Source: Bacteroidota bacterium (lineage in GTDB: Bacteria > Bacteroidota > Bacteroidia > Flavobacteriales_D > Crocinitomicaceae). Taken from it: a stretch of 13,351 bases of DNA. The translations under genes and the position numbers were made by a program. Below are positions 1-6,439 of the stretch, in pieces. Each line of letters begins with the position of its first letter. Position 1 is the first letter of the stretch. Under the pieces are notes generated by a model. That model did not search any database. It was not told where the DNA came from and saw nothing but the letters and a program-made list of their open reading frames with translations. The stretch lies in the NCBI GenBank assembly GCA_016866415.1, contig VGML01000043.1:1-13351 (forward strand), written 5' to 3'.

Positions 1-681
1 CCCTAAAACACCGAGACCATATATAGAGCTTCGCGTGAAATTAATGGAGGATGCCTCTTTAAAATATTTTGTTGGACAAGAAACCTCTCCGATTTCATAG
101 TCCAAATAACAAATTTGAGCCAACATTTGATTATCAAAAATAAAGTCATCCGAATTTCTTTCCAAGTCAATTTTTTCGAGAACCTCTCTTGTAAATGCGC
201 GATATCCAGTATGATACTCTGATAATTTTTGGTTCATTAATATGTTTTGCGTAAATGTTAAAAATCGATTCGCAATGTATTTGTAAACAGGCATTCCACC
301 GCGTAAAGCACCTTTTCCAAGAATCCGAGACCCAATTGCAACGTGATAAACTTCATTTGCCAAAAGGTAACATAGTGAGCATAATAGTTTTGGTGTGTAC
401 TGATAGTCAGGGTGTAACATGACAACAATATCTGCATTGAGCTCTATAGCTTTCGAATAACAAGACTTTTGATTTCCACCGTAACCTCGGTTTTTTTTAT
501 GTTCTATAATGTGTTTAATTCCCAATTTTGCTGCTACTTCAACCGTATTATCTCTGCTTCTGTCATCGACTAAAATTACTTCATCAACAATATCGAAAGG
601 TATTTCATTGTAGGTGGCTTCGAGCGTGTTTTCAGCATTATATGCTGGTAGAACAACGGCTATTTTTTTATTTCCAATCAT
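1..681 (-). CDS. Glycosyltransferase family 2, polyprenyl-phosphate-sugar synthase-like (3' end outside window)
   Basis: The frame is open from an ATG at 681 to the left edge, giving 227 residues with no stop. The N-terminus reads as a GT-A fold: VVLPAYNAE near residue 9, then VILVDDRSRDNT around 35-46, the NRGYGGNQKS loop around 64-73, and MLHPDYQY where many GT2 enzymes carry DxD. SEYHTGYRAF follows near 155. The HPDYQY and GYRAF pattern is typical of DPM1/ArnC-like GT2 enzymes, which move a sugar from a nucleotide donor to a polyprenyl phosphate at the inner face of the cytoplasmic membrane. The start overlaps the upstream GT83-type gene by 14 bp, so the two are probably translationally coupled. 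That suggests this enzyme makes the lipid-linked donor the GT83 protein uses; the pairing is inference. Any C-terminal membrane anchor lies outside the window. The sugar cannot be named. Confidence 0.88.
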   Translation of the reverse strand, partial: MIGNKKIAVVLPAYNAENTLEATYNEIPFDIVDEVILVDDRSRDNTVEVAAKLGIKHIIEHKKNRGYGGNQKSCYSKAIELNADIVVMLHPDYQYTPKLLCSLCYLLANEVYHVAIGSRILGKGALRGGMPVYKYIANRFLTFTQNILMNQKLSEYHTGYRAFTREVLEKIDLERNSDDFIFDNQMLAQICYLDYEIGEVSCPTKYFKEASSINFTRSSIYGLGVLG

Positions 682-2398
682 ATTTAGTATTCATTGAATT
701 TTTCGAATTTCGTTCATAAAACACAAAACCATTTGAAGATTTCAATTTTCTAAAATTTGTGTAATTCGTTTCAAACTCGAAGGTATGTTGAACTTTGCAA
801 ACAACATAAACTTTTTTATCCACATTTCCCCTCAAAAGCCACTCATTGTCAAAATGATTCAAGTTTTTCGGTGTTTTTTTTTGTTTGTAAAATAAATGCG
901 CGTAACTTTTGAAATTAAAAGTTGTTACATAGCAATCCTCCTCTTGTTTCGAGATGTAAAAGTCAATAGCTGCTCTTTGTGAGTAACCTTCAATCTTTGG
1001 AACAATTACAAAGCTCAGAATGGTGGTAAATAATGTGAATCCAGCAAATAAAACTGTTGATTTAACAGATAGTTTTTTTTTATATTTTGAACGAATGAGA
1101 AGAAAGATTATAAACGGAATAAGCCCAATTAAAAATTCTAATCCTGTCCAGTGAACATGAGCCTGCAAATTGCCTTTTGCAAATTCATCTTTAATAAATT
1201 CTGCTTTTGACAAAGCTTTTGCATTCGTTACAACGTATGCCATCGCAATAAAAAGGATCATAAATAAAATTCCAACAAATAAAAACACCCAATCGAACCA
1301 TTTTCTCCAATATTCCAATTCACTTTTCATTTGAGAAATAAACAATGCTGCAAAAAAAGTTATTGGAAAATAGGCAAGTGACGAATAATGAATGATTTTC
1401 GTTTTGACAAGTGAGAATAAAATTAGTACAACCCAAAATAAGACGAGCATCATTAATCTAAATTGATTTGTTTGAGCGTTTTCTTCTTTATTACTTTTCA
1501 GATTTTGAATCGCGAAAATTGAAGCAGGGAGAACGCCAAAAAATAGAACAACAAAGTGATAACCTAAAAATCCACCATGACCTGCGTCTTCAGTTTGAAA
1601 TAAACGAATTTGGTAAATGATAAAATCATATACAACTGCAGAATTTCCATTCATCAGTTGAAGTAGAAACCAAAATCCTCCAAAAAAGGACATTGCCAAA
1701 AGAAAAATAAATGCACCAACTATTAATTTTTTACTTGTTACAATTTCTAGTTTCTCTTTATTAATCGTTAACGATCGATTTGGAATTTGAACATTGATGA
1801 TTTGAAATAAACAAAATAAGAAAATGGTAATTCCAACTAGTATGAATGCTACAGGTCCTTTGGTTAAAATGGCAAGTCCGATAAACATTCCAGATAAGAA
1901 GTTTGCCCAAAAATTTTCAAATTTCCTGTAATACGACTTGAAGAAAAAATAAAGACTGCAAAATATAAATAGATTGAACCATGGGTCAATGATACCTGAT
2001 CTAAAATAAAAACTTGGTAAAATACTTCCAACGTAAGTAAGAATCCAAATTAACCCGAAGTTTGAGTTTTTAATTTGTTTTCCTATTCGATAGATTACCA
2101 ATAAAGAAACAATGCCACAAATCGCATTTGGAAAACGAGCTGCAAATTCATTGATACCAAATAATTTCATGCTAAGAACTTGCATCCAAATAAAGAGTGG
2201 AGGTTTTTCCCAAAATGGCTGGAAGTTAATTTGAACGTTCAAATAGTCCTTCGAAACAATCATTTCTCGTGCACATTCAGCGAAGTTGATTTCATCCCAA
2301 TCGAATAAGTGGACTTGTCCCAAAAATGGGATAAATATCAAACCTGAAAATAGAATGATTAAAAGTTCAATTCGATATCTGAATAGAGGTGATAGCAC
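668..2398 (-). CDS. ArnT-like / GT83-family membrane glycosyltransferase
   Basis: A 576-residue polytopic protein with about 12-13 hydrophobic segments (for example near 11-29, 78-99, 170-205 and 340-360). Family marks are the acidic pair in FDWDEINFAECARE (D35, E36) in the first periplasmic loop and FWEKPPLFIW (E64-P67), both matching the ArnT/PMT-like C-type glycosyltransferase fold. Such enzymes move a sugar from a polyprenyl-phosphate carrier onto lipid A, a glycan or a protein at the periplasmic face. The acceptor cannot be told from sequence. The start is GTG at 2398: an in-frame TGA lies four codons upstream, and the next Met is at residue 46, after the catalytic acidic pair. It overlaps the GT2 gene by 14 bp. 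Two A9 homopolymers lie in the coding strand (plus-strand T runs at 874-882 and 1073-1081), but the frame is intact. The family is fairly sure, the substrate unknown. Confidence 0.85.
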   Translation of the reverse strand: MLSPLFRYRIELLIILFSGLIFIPFLGQVHLFDWDEINFAECAREMIVSKDYLNVQINFQPFWEKPPLFIWMQVLSMKLFGINEFAARFPNAICGIVSLLVIYRIGKQIKNSNFGLIWILTYVGSILPSFYFRSGIIDPWFNLFIFCSLYFFFKSYYRKFENFWANFLSGMFIGLAILTKGPVAFILVGITIFLFCLFQIINVQIPNRSLTINKEKLEIVTSKKLIVGAFIFLLAMSFFGGFWFLLQLMNGNSAVVYDFIIYQIRLFQTEDAGHGGFLGYHFVVLFFGVLPASIFAIQNLKSNKEENAQTNQFRLMMLVLFWVVLILFSLVKTKIIHYSSLAYFPITFFAALFISQMKSELEYWRKWFDWVFLFVGILFMILFIAMAYVVTNAKALSKAEFIKDEFAKGNLQAHVHWTGLEFLIGLIPFIIFLLIRSKYKKKLSVKSTVLFAGFTLFTTILSFVIVPKIEGYSQRAAIDFYISKQEEDCYVTTFNFKSYAHLFYKQKKTPKNLNHFDNEWLLRGNVDKKVYVVCKVQHTFEFETNYTNFRKLKSSNGFVFYERNSKNSMNTKYDWK

Positions 2399-2460
2399 TT
2401 TTGAAATTCAAACTAATTTTTGAAATAAATCATGGTTTTCTTTTCTGTAAGACAAACATT

Positions 2461-2844
2461 TTAGGTGATTCTTTTTCTAACGAAAAGATAAAAATACACG
2501 ATGAATATTAGTCCGAGTATAAATGGAACCAATGCTAAATGAACCCATTTTATCCAGCTGAAGATAATTAGTTCCTCAAATCCGAAAAACTCAGAAATCA
2601 TCCAATAACTATTTGCTACAATCCAGCATATTACAGCAAGATTATGATACCATTCGGAGGGATTACCCTTGAATTTTTTTGTCATGTATATGGAAATTAA
2701 AAGCGTGGGAATAATCATACTTACTCCCATAAAACGCCATCCCATGCTCCATGCCATATCTTTTAACAACCAAAAGATAATATGTAGATTCTCATATCTC
2801 CTTAGTTTAAGAGGTAATTCAAATTGTGCTTTTGTTTGACTCAT
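2461..2844 (-). CDS. Small multi-pass membrane protein of unknown function
   Basis: 127 residues, mostly hydrophobic and rich in Trp and aromatic residues. Three clear membrane segments lie near residues 38-55, 67-86 and 97-121, and a possible fourth near 20-36. Short charged loops (MTKKFKGNPSEWYHN) and a basic tail (FVRKRIT) suggest a cytoplasmic C-terminus. I do not recognise a named domain; similar small membrane proteins seem familiar from Bacteroidetes, but that is memory only. The ATG at 2844 lies about 7 nt past the T-run of the sucD terminator and has no Shine-Dalgarno-like sequence, so the gene needs read-through, a promoter inside the 3' end of sucD, or a later start such as Met29 or Met33. 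A 62-bp gap separates it from the GT83 gene on the same strand. It is probably real because of its coherent membrane topology. Confidence 0.72.
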   Translation of the reverse strand: MSQTKAQFELPLKLRRYENLHIIFWLLKDMAWSMGWRFMGVSMIIPTLLISIYMTKKFKGNPSEWYHNLAVICWIVANSYWMISEFFGFEELIIFSWIKWVHLALVPFILGLIFIVYFYLFVRKRIT

Positions 2845-2850
2845 TTTAAT

Positions 2851-2875
2851 AAAAAAAGCGACTCAAGGTCGCTTT
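2851..2875 (-). terminator. Intrinsic terminator of sucD
   Basis: On the minus strand an 8-bp perfect stem, AAAGCGAC / GTCGCTTT (2868-2875 with 2855-2862), closes a 5-nt loop and runs into seven T's (2857-2851), three of which are in the stem. It begins 17 nt past the sucD stop. In the plus direction no T-run follows directly, so it should act mainly on minus-strand transcripts. It ends only about 6 nt before the ATG of the next minus-strand gene. Confidence 0.8.
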
Positions 2876-2892
2876 CAAGATATTAGTTTTTT

Positions 2893-3771
2893 TTATGCCA
2901 TAACTCCTAATACGGAAGCCATTTTTGCTCCAATTTGTGCTGGAGAATCAACTACATGAATTCCGCAATCGCGCATGATGCGTTTTTTTGCTTCGGCTGT
3001 ATCGTCAGCGCCACCAACAATTGCTCCTGCGTGCCCCATGGTTCTTCCCTTCGGTGCAGTTTCACCAGCGATGAATCCAACTACTGGTTTTGTTCCATGT
3101 TCTTTAATCCAACGAGCGGCAATCGCTTCTAGGTTTCCACCGATTTCTCCAATCATAACGATTCCTTCGGTTTCAGGGTCATTCATTAATAATTCAACTG
3201 CTTCGCGTGTGGTTGTTCCAATAATTGGATCTCCACCAATTCCAATTGCAGTCGTGATTCCCATACCTGCCTTCGCAACTTGGTCCGCAGCTTCGTAGGT
3301 AAGCGTTCCTGATTTTGAAACGATTCCAACTTTTCCTTGTTTGAAAACAAATCCTGGCATGATACCTACTTTTGCTTCTCCTGCCGTAATTACACCAGGA
3401 CAATTTGGACCTATTAATCTGCAGTTAAATCCTTTGATGTATTCTTTTGCTTTAACCATGTCATTTACTGGAATACCTTCCGTAATACAAACGATTACTT
3501 TGATTCCGCCTTCAGCAGCTTCCATTATGGCGTCAGCGGCAAATGCTGGCGGAACGAAAATGATAGAAACATCCGCTCCTGTTTTTTGTACAGCATCTGA
3601 AACAGTATTAAATACAGGTCGATCAAGGTGAGATGAACCTCCTTTACCAGGAGTAACCCCTCCAACTATATTTGTACCGTATTCAATCATTTGTCCGGCA
3701 TGGAATGTTCCTTCGCTTCCAGTGAAACCTTGAACGATGACTTTCGAATTTTTATTTACTAAAACGCTCAT
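2893..3771 (-). CDS. sucD: Succinate-CoA ligase [ADP-forming] subunit alpha
   Basis: A full-length 292-residue SucD. With SucC it interconverts succinyl-CoA, ADP/GDP and Pi with succinate, CoA and ATP/GTP in the TCA cycle, in the cytoplasm. The CoA-binding Rossmann domain shows VQGFTGSEGTFH (13-24) and GGVTPGKGG (37-45). IVSKSGTLTYE (150-160) and GIGGDPIIGT (177-186) follow. The phosphorylated catalytic His is H247 in MGHAGAIVGG, matching E. coli His246. Length and start are standard for the family. SucC is not in the window, so the subunit genes are unlinked here. A candidate Bacteroidota promoter lies just upstream and a strong hairpin terminator just downstream, so it is probably a single-gene transcript. 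Codon choice looks a little richer in G/C than in its neighbours, as expected of a highly expressed gene. Confidence 0.98.
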   Translation of the reverse strand: MSVLVNKNSKVIVQGFTGSEGTFHAGQMIEYGTNIVGGVTPGKGGSSHLDRPVFNTVSDAVQKTGADVSIIFVPPAFAADAIMEAAEGGIKVIVCITEGIPVNDMVKAKEYIKGFNCRLIGPNCPGVITAGEAKVGIMPGFVFKQGKVGIVSKSGTLTYEAADQVAKAGMGITTAIGIGGDPIIGTTTREAVELLMNDPETEGIVMIGEIGGNLEAIAARWIKEHGTKPVVGFIAGETAPKGRTMGHAGAIVGGADDTAEAKKRIMRDCGIHVVDSPAQIGAKMASVLGVMA

Positions 3772-3796
3772 AATGTCTGTATATAATTTTGTAGCC

Positions 3797-3829
3797 CAAA
3801 AATAAGAAATGAACTTTGATTGACATCAA
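3797..3829 (-). promoter_or_regulatory. Candidate sucD promoter (Bacteroidota type)
   Basis: On the minus strand TATTTTTG (3804-3797) fits the phylum's -7 consensus TAnnTTTG. A TTG (3829-3827) lies 22 nt upstream, slightly wider than the usual spacing for the -33 element. The predicted transcript start near 3790 leaves a leader of about 20 nt before sucD. The TTG is part of a short palindrome, ATTGA-CA-TCAAT (3819-3830), which could be an operator or part of a weak terminator for the gene upstream. This is a motif match only. Confidence 0.4.
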
Positions 3830-3838
3830 TTTCTTTCA

Positions 3839-4285
3839 TTATTTTACATCCTCAATTTTCATTTTGAAGACTAAAATTGAATTTTCTGGAATATCATCTA
3901 ATTTATTTTGCCCATAACCCAATTGAGGGGGAATTATCATCATCCATTCATCACCTTTTCGTGCACCAATCAGCACCTCTTTCCATCCTGCGATAAGGTC
4001 ACGAACTGCCATTGTTTTCGGTTTCGTTTGATAATCAAATTGTTTTCCATTTAATAATTTTCCTTGATAGGTTATGGAAACACTATCCGTGTAATGAATA
4101 ATCTGACCATCACCATTTGAAACTCTCTTTTTGTAAAGCCCGGATGAGGTTTTAACCAACGACAAATCGTTTTTTTTAATAAAGTTTTTTATCGTTTTAT
4201 CGAAGTTGATTTTATCATCCTCTGAATAAGTTTTACACGCACTGAAAACGAATAAAATAAGTAAAAAATAAAGTGAGTTTCTCAT
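3839..4285 (-). CDS. FKBP-type peptidyl-prolyl cis-trans isomerase, lipoprotein
   Basis: 148 residues. A hydrophobic signal (4-14) ends in a lipobox FSAC with Cys17 as the likely lipidated residue, which places it in the periplasm on the inner or outer membrane. Residues about 64-148 form one FKBP domain: IHYTDSVSITYQGKLLNGKQFD, VLIGARKGDEWMMIIPPQLGYG, and a C-terminal ILVFKMKIEDV strand. FKBPs speed cis-trans isomerisation of X-Pro bonds and help fold envelope proteins. Residues 18-60 form a charged linker. It is smaller than multi-domain FkpA-type proteins. GldI of gliding bacteria is also an FKBP lipoprotein, but nothing here shows that this is GldI. Its ATG overlaps the TraB/GumN stop (ATGA), so it is the last gene of the cca run. 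No strong terminator follows. Confidence 0.92.
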   Translation of the reverse strand: MRNSLYFLLILFVFSACKTYSEDDKINFDKTIKNFIKKNDLSLVKTSSGLYKKRVSNGDGQIIHYTDSVSITYQGKLLNGKQFDYQTKPKTMAVRDLIAGWKEVLIGARKGDEWMMIIPPQLGYGQNKLDDIPENSILVFKMKIEDVK

Positions 4286-5136
4286 ATTTTAATTGGTAAA
4301 ACTTGAAATCCATTTTTTATCAAAAGCTCTATAATTCCTTCTGGACCAGCTAAATGTGCAGCTCCTACAGCGATAAAAACAAGTTTATTTTTGGTCATCT
4401 CTTCAATTTTTGGAATCCAATCACTATTTCGGTCTTCTAAAAAGCTTCGATTTAATGTCGTTGACTCATCCTTTGTCATTTTATACAAACGATCTAAATC
4501 TTGTTCAAGATAAACGCGCTGCATTTCTTCAAATTTATTTTTGGCAGTTTTTTCATCTCGTATACCTTCCATAACCATTTTTACTTGTTCGTCTAGAGTC
4601 ATTTTATCGAAAAGACCTAGTTGAAAATCAACGGTTTCAAAACCCAAGAGCTCTTGCTTATTTTTCACAGCAGTTTCTTCGAAGACTTGTTCATATGACT
4701 TGATGCTTTCTGGAAGTGATGACTTTAAAATAAATTGAAGTAAAAGGAAAGGTTTTGCCTGTCCAAAATTCTCGTCGAACTGTTTTGGTTTCATGAATAA
4801 GTAACGCTCAGACCACATATGAATGGAATCCATTTGTGACTTTGAAAATAAATCCTGTAACGATTTATCGGACATCATCAACTTTTCAATAGATGGTGCA
4901 TTTGATGAGATACCCGCAATTTCAAGACAAATAGCATCACATTTGGATGCAATTTTTTCAAGTTTTTTTGGAAAGTAGAATTTCGTTTCGTCAATGGCGT
5001 GAATTGTTCCGAAGAGATAGGAACATGTTTTCCCTTCCTTTGTTTTTACTTCCCAAAGCAACGATTTTTTTTCAGTTTGACTGAAAAGTCTTGCATTTAA
5101 GAATAAAATCGAAAATAAAAGAATTAAAAATCTCAT
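4282..5136 (-). CDS. TraB/GumN family exported protein
   Basis: 284 residues. An N-terminal signal peptide (about 1-20, LILLFSILFLNARLFSQ) has no lipobox Cys, so the protein is probably periplasmic. The TraB/GumN (PF01963) pattern is clear: SYLFGTIHAIDE (39-50) with the conserved GTIH, AICLEIAG (68-75), RNSDWIPKIEEM (236-247), and the C-terminal block FIAVGAAHLAGPEGIIELL (254-272). Relatives include the animal TIKI proteins, proposed metal-dependent proteases in which the GxxH motifs may bind metal; the bacterial role is unproven. Its ATG follows the methyltransferase TAA with no gap, and it overlaps the FKBP gene by 4 bp, so all three should be co-translated. A link between the two exported proteins is possible but not shown. 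Confidence 0.92.
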   Translation of the reverse strand: MRFLILLFSILFLNARLFSQTEKKSLLWEVKTKEGKTCSYLFGTIHAIDETKFYFPKKLEKIASKCDAICLEIAGISSNAPSIEKLMMSDKSLQDLFSKSQMDSIHMWSERYLFMKPKQFDENFGQAKPFLLLQFILKSSLPESIKSYEQVFEETAVKNKQELLGFETVDFQLGLFDKMTLDEQVKMVMEGIRDEKTAKNKFEEMQRVYLEQDLDRLYKMTKDESTTLNRSFLEDRNSDWIPKIEEMTKNKLVFIAVGAAHLAGPEGIIELLIKNGFQVLPIKI

Positions 5137-5850
5137 TTACAACAAAGTGAATTGAGCCAAGTAATGGTTATCTTGTTCCATGACTTTGACGGATTTAAAA
5201 CCTACTTGCGTTGCTATTTTATGGAGATTGTCGTAATCCACATAAAGCCAATCGAACCATGGACCTGAAATTTGTTTATAGTGCATTTGAAATTTAAAAT
5301 TACCGTAATATTCAGCATTTAAATCCATCCATAAACTTCCGTCCTCATCTTCATAGAGGTATCGAATATCAGAAGAATCACAAATCAATTGCCCACCTTT
5401 AGTTAAAAGTGATTTTGCCTTTACTAATGTTTTTTCCAAATTCGACAGGGTTCCTGCAATTCCAATTCCATTCATCAACATTAGAATAGTGTCAAATTTA
5501 GTTTGATAATTGAATAACTCAAACGAACTTAATGTTGATGAAATTCCTGATTTTTTCAAATAATCAATTGCTCCCGGGGAATTATCAATTGCATGAACGG
5601 ATAAGCCATTTTTTATTAGCTCCTGGCAATGAATTCCAGCTCCTGCACCCACATCTAATACGTTTCCCCTGCATAATCTGAGACCTTTCTTTTCGATATC
5701 CGGCATATCTTTAAAGCTTCTGAAAAGAACTTCAATGGGTATGATGTCGTCTTCACAAATATCCGAACTCACAACTATGTCGAATGGTTTTTTATTTTTA
5801 GAGTAATCCAAAATGGCTTGACCAATAGGATCGTTTGCGTTCTTATTCAT
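5137..5850 (-). CDS. Class I SAM-dependent methyltransferase
   Basis: 237 residues from the ATG at 5850; a TTG one codon earlier also opens the frame but is less likely. SAM-binding motif I is NVLDVGAGAGIHCQEL (63-78), followed by the post-I acidic residue in VHAIDNSPGAIDYL (85-98) and a motif IV-like KFDTILMLMNG. AKSLLTKGGQLICDS fits the strand before the C-terminal sheet. The rest carries many aromatic residues (LWMDLNAEYYGNF, WFDWLYVDYDN) that could shape a substrate pocket. This is a generic Methyltransf_11/25-type enzyme; the substrate cannot be inferred, and small molecule, lipid and protein are all open. It begins 4 bp after the PF07929 gene and abuts the TraB/GumN gene, so it is a middle gene of the cca operon. 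No signal peptide, so cytoplasmic. Confidence 0.88.
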   Translation of the reverse strand: MNKNANDPIGQAILDYSKNKKPFDIVVSSDICEDDIIPIEVLFRSFKDMPDIEKKGLRLCRGNVLDVGAGAGIHCQELIKNGLSVHAIDNSPGAIDYLKKSGISSTLSSFELFNYQTKFDTILMLMNGIGIAGTLSNLEKTLVKAKSLLTKGGQLICDSSDIRYLYEDEDGSLWMDLNAEYYGNFKFQMHYKQISGPWFDWLYVDYDNLHKIATQVGFKSVKVMEQDNHYLAQFTLL

Positions 5851-5854
5851 CAAA

Positions 5855-6406
5855 TTAGTAATCGTATTCGTTGTAGTCGTTCAAGTCATCGTCTGAATAA
5901 TCATCGTCAAAGTCGTCGAAACCTAGTTCGTCTTCATCTGCATCAACTTCATCACCATGAAAGAGATCTTCATCAATCTCCTCTCGAGATTCTTCAATAG
6001 GCGGATTGCCAACAGAAAGTAATAATTCTGGAGTAATTGGGTCATTGCGATCAAAGCCGATTAACTCAATAAGAAAAATCCACATGCGCATGAAATCGTA
6101 AACCAAGATAAATTTCTGATCAGGTTCTTCTAGAAAATCTTTAATAATCGCACTTTTCATAACCGCTGCTGGTGAATCAATTGAGTCGTCATCATAAGAC
6201 ATGTCCATCAAGCTGATTTCATGACCTTTATCCCAATGATCATTTGAAACGTAAAAACTGGCCATTTGATCTCCTTTGAATTTAAAGGCTTTTATGATGG
6301 CTTGGTAAAGTGATTCAAAATTATCCGAGTCGGCAATTAGAATATCTCGGAATATTTCTTCGTTTTTATCTGAATCTAATAAAACTCTAAATTTTAAACC
6401 AGGCAT
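5855..6406 (-). CDS. Plasmid pRiA4b ORF-3-like (PF07929) protein with acidic tail
   Basis: 183 residues from the ATG at 6406. A TTG seven codons upstream also keeps the frame, but MPGLKFRVLL is the natural start because it leads straight into the first strand. The order IFRDILIADSDNFESLYQAI (18-37), KGDQMASFYVSNDHW (44-58) and KFILVYDFMRMWIFLIEL (98-115) matches the PF07929 fold, also called IS1096 passenger TnpR-like. Despite that name, chromosomal copies are not recombinases as far as known, and I see no serine or tyrosine recombinase motif. The usual YDFG...W strand has lost its Gly (YDFMRMW). From about residue 138 to the end the protein is a run rich in Asp, Glu and Tyr with no fold. The gene sits 33 bp after cca and 4 bp before the methyltransferase. 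Function unknown. Confidence 0.8.
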   Translation of the reverse strand: MPGLKFRVLLDSDKNEEIFRDILIADSDNFESLYQAIIKAFKFKGDQMASFYVSNDHWDKGHEISLMDMSYDDDSIDSPAAVMKSAIIKDFLEEPDQKFILVYDFMRMWIFLIELIGFDRNDPITPELLLSVGNPPIEESREEIDEDLFHGDEVDADEDELGFDDFDDDYSDDDLNDYNEYDY

Positions 6407-6439
6407 AAACTCAGTTTTTAGGTGCAATTATAAAATTAA

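Noticed and set aside
2400..2412. Inverted repeat TTTGAAATTCAAA just before the GT83 GTG
   Set aside because: A 6-bp AT-rich palindrome is expected often in such DNA, and no promoter box fits around it.
2935..3631. Plus-strand ORFs of 65-107 residues opposite sucD
   Set aside because: They are shadows of a highly conserved gene; their translations are rich in Pro, Ser and Ile and show no domain.
5851..5853. TTG start for the methyltransferase, one codon before the ATG
   Set aside because: The ATG at 5850 is the next codon and is the far commoner start.
5870..5960. Repeated cat/cgt/ctt triplets resembling a tandem repeat
   Set aside because: They are Asp and Glu codons of the acidic tail and have no fixed period.
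5855..6406. Reading the PF07929 (TnpR-like) hit as a transposon resolvase and thus a mobile element
   Set aside because: No recombinase motif, no terminal repeats, no target duplication, and the gene sits tightly in an operon.
6407..6427. TTG-initiated seven-residue extension of the PF07929 protein
   Set aside because: It adds only MHLKTEF before the natural MPGLKF start.
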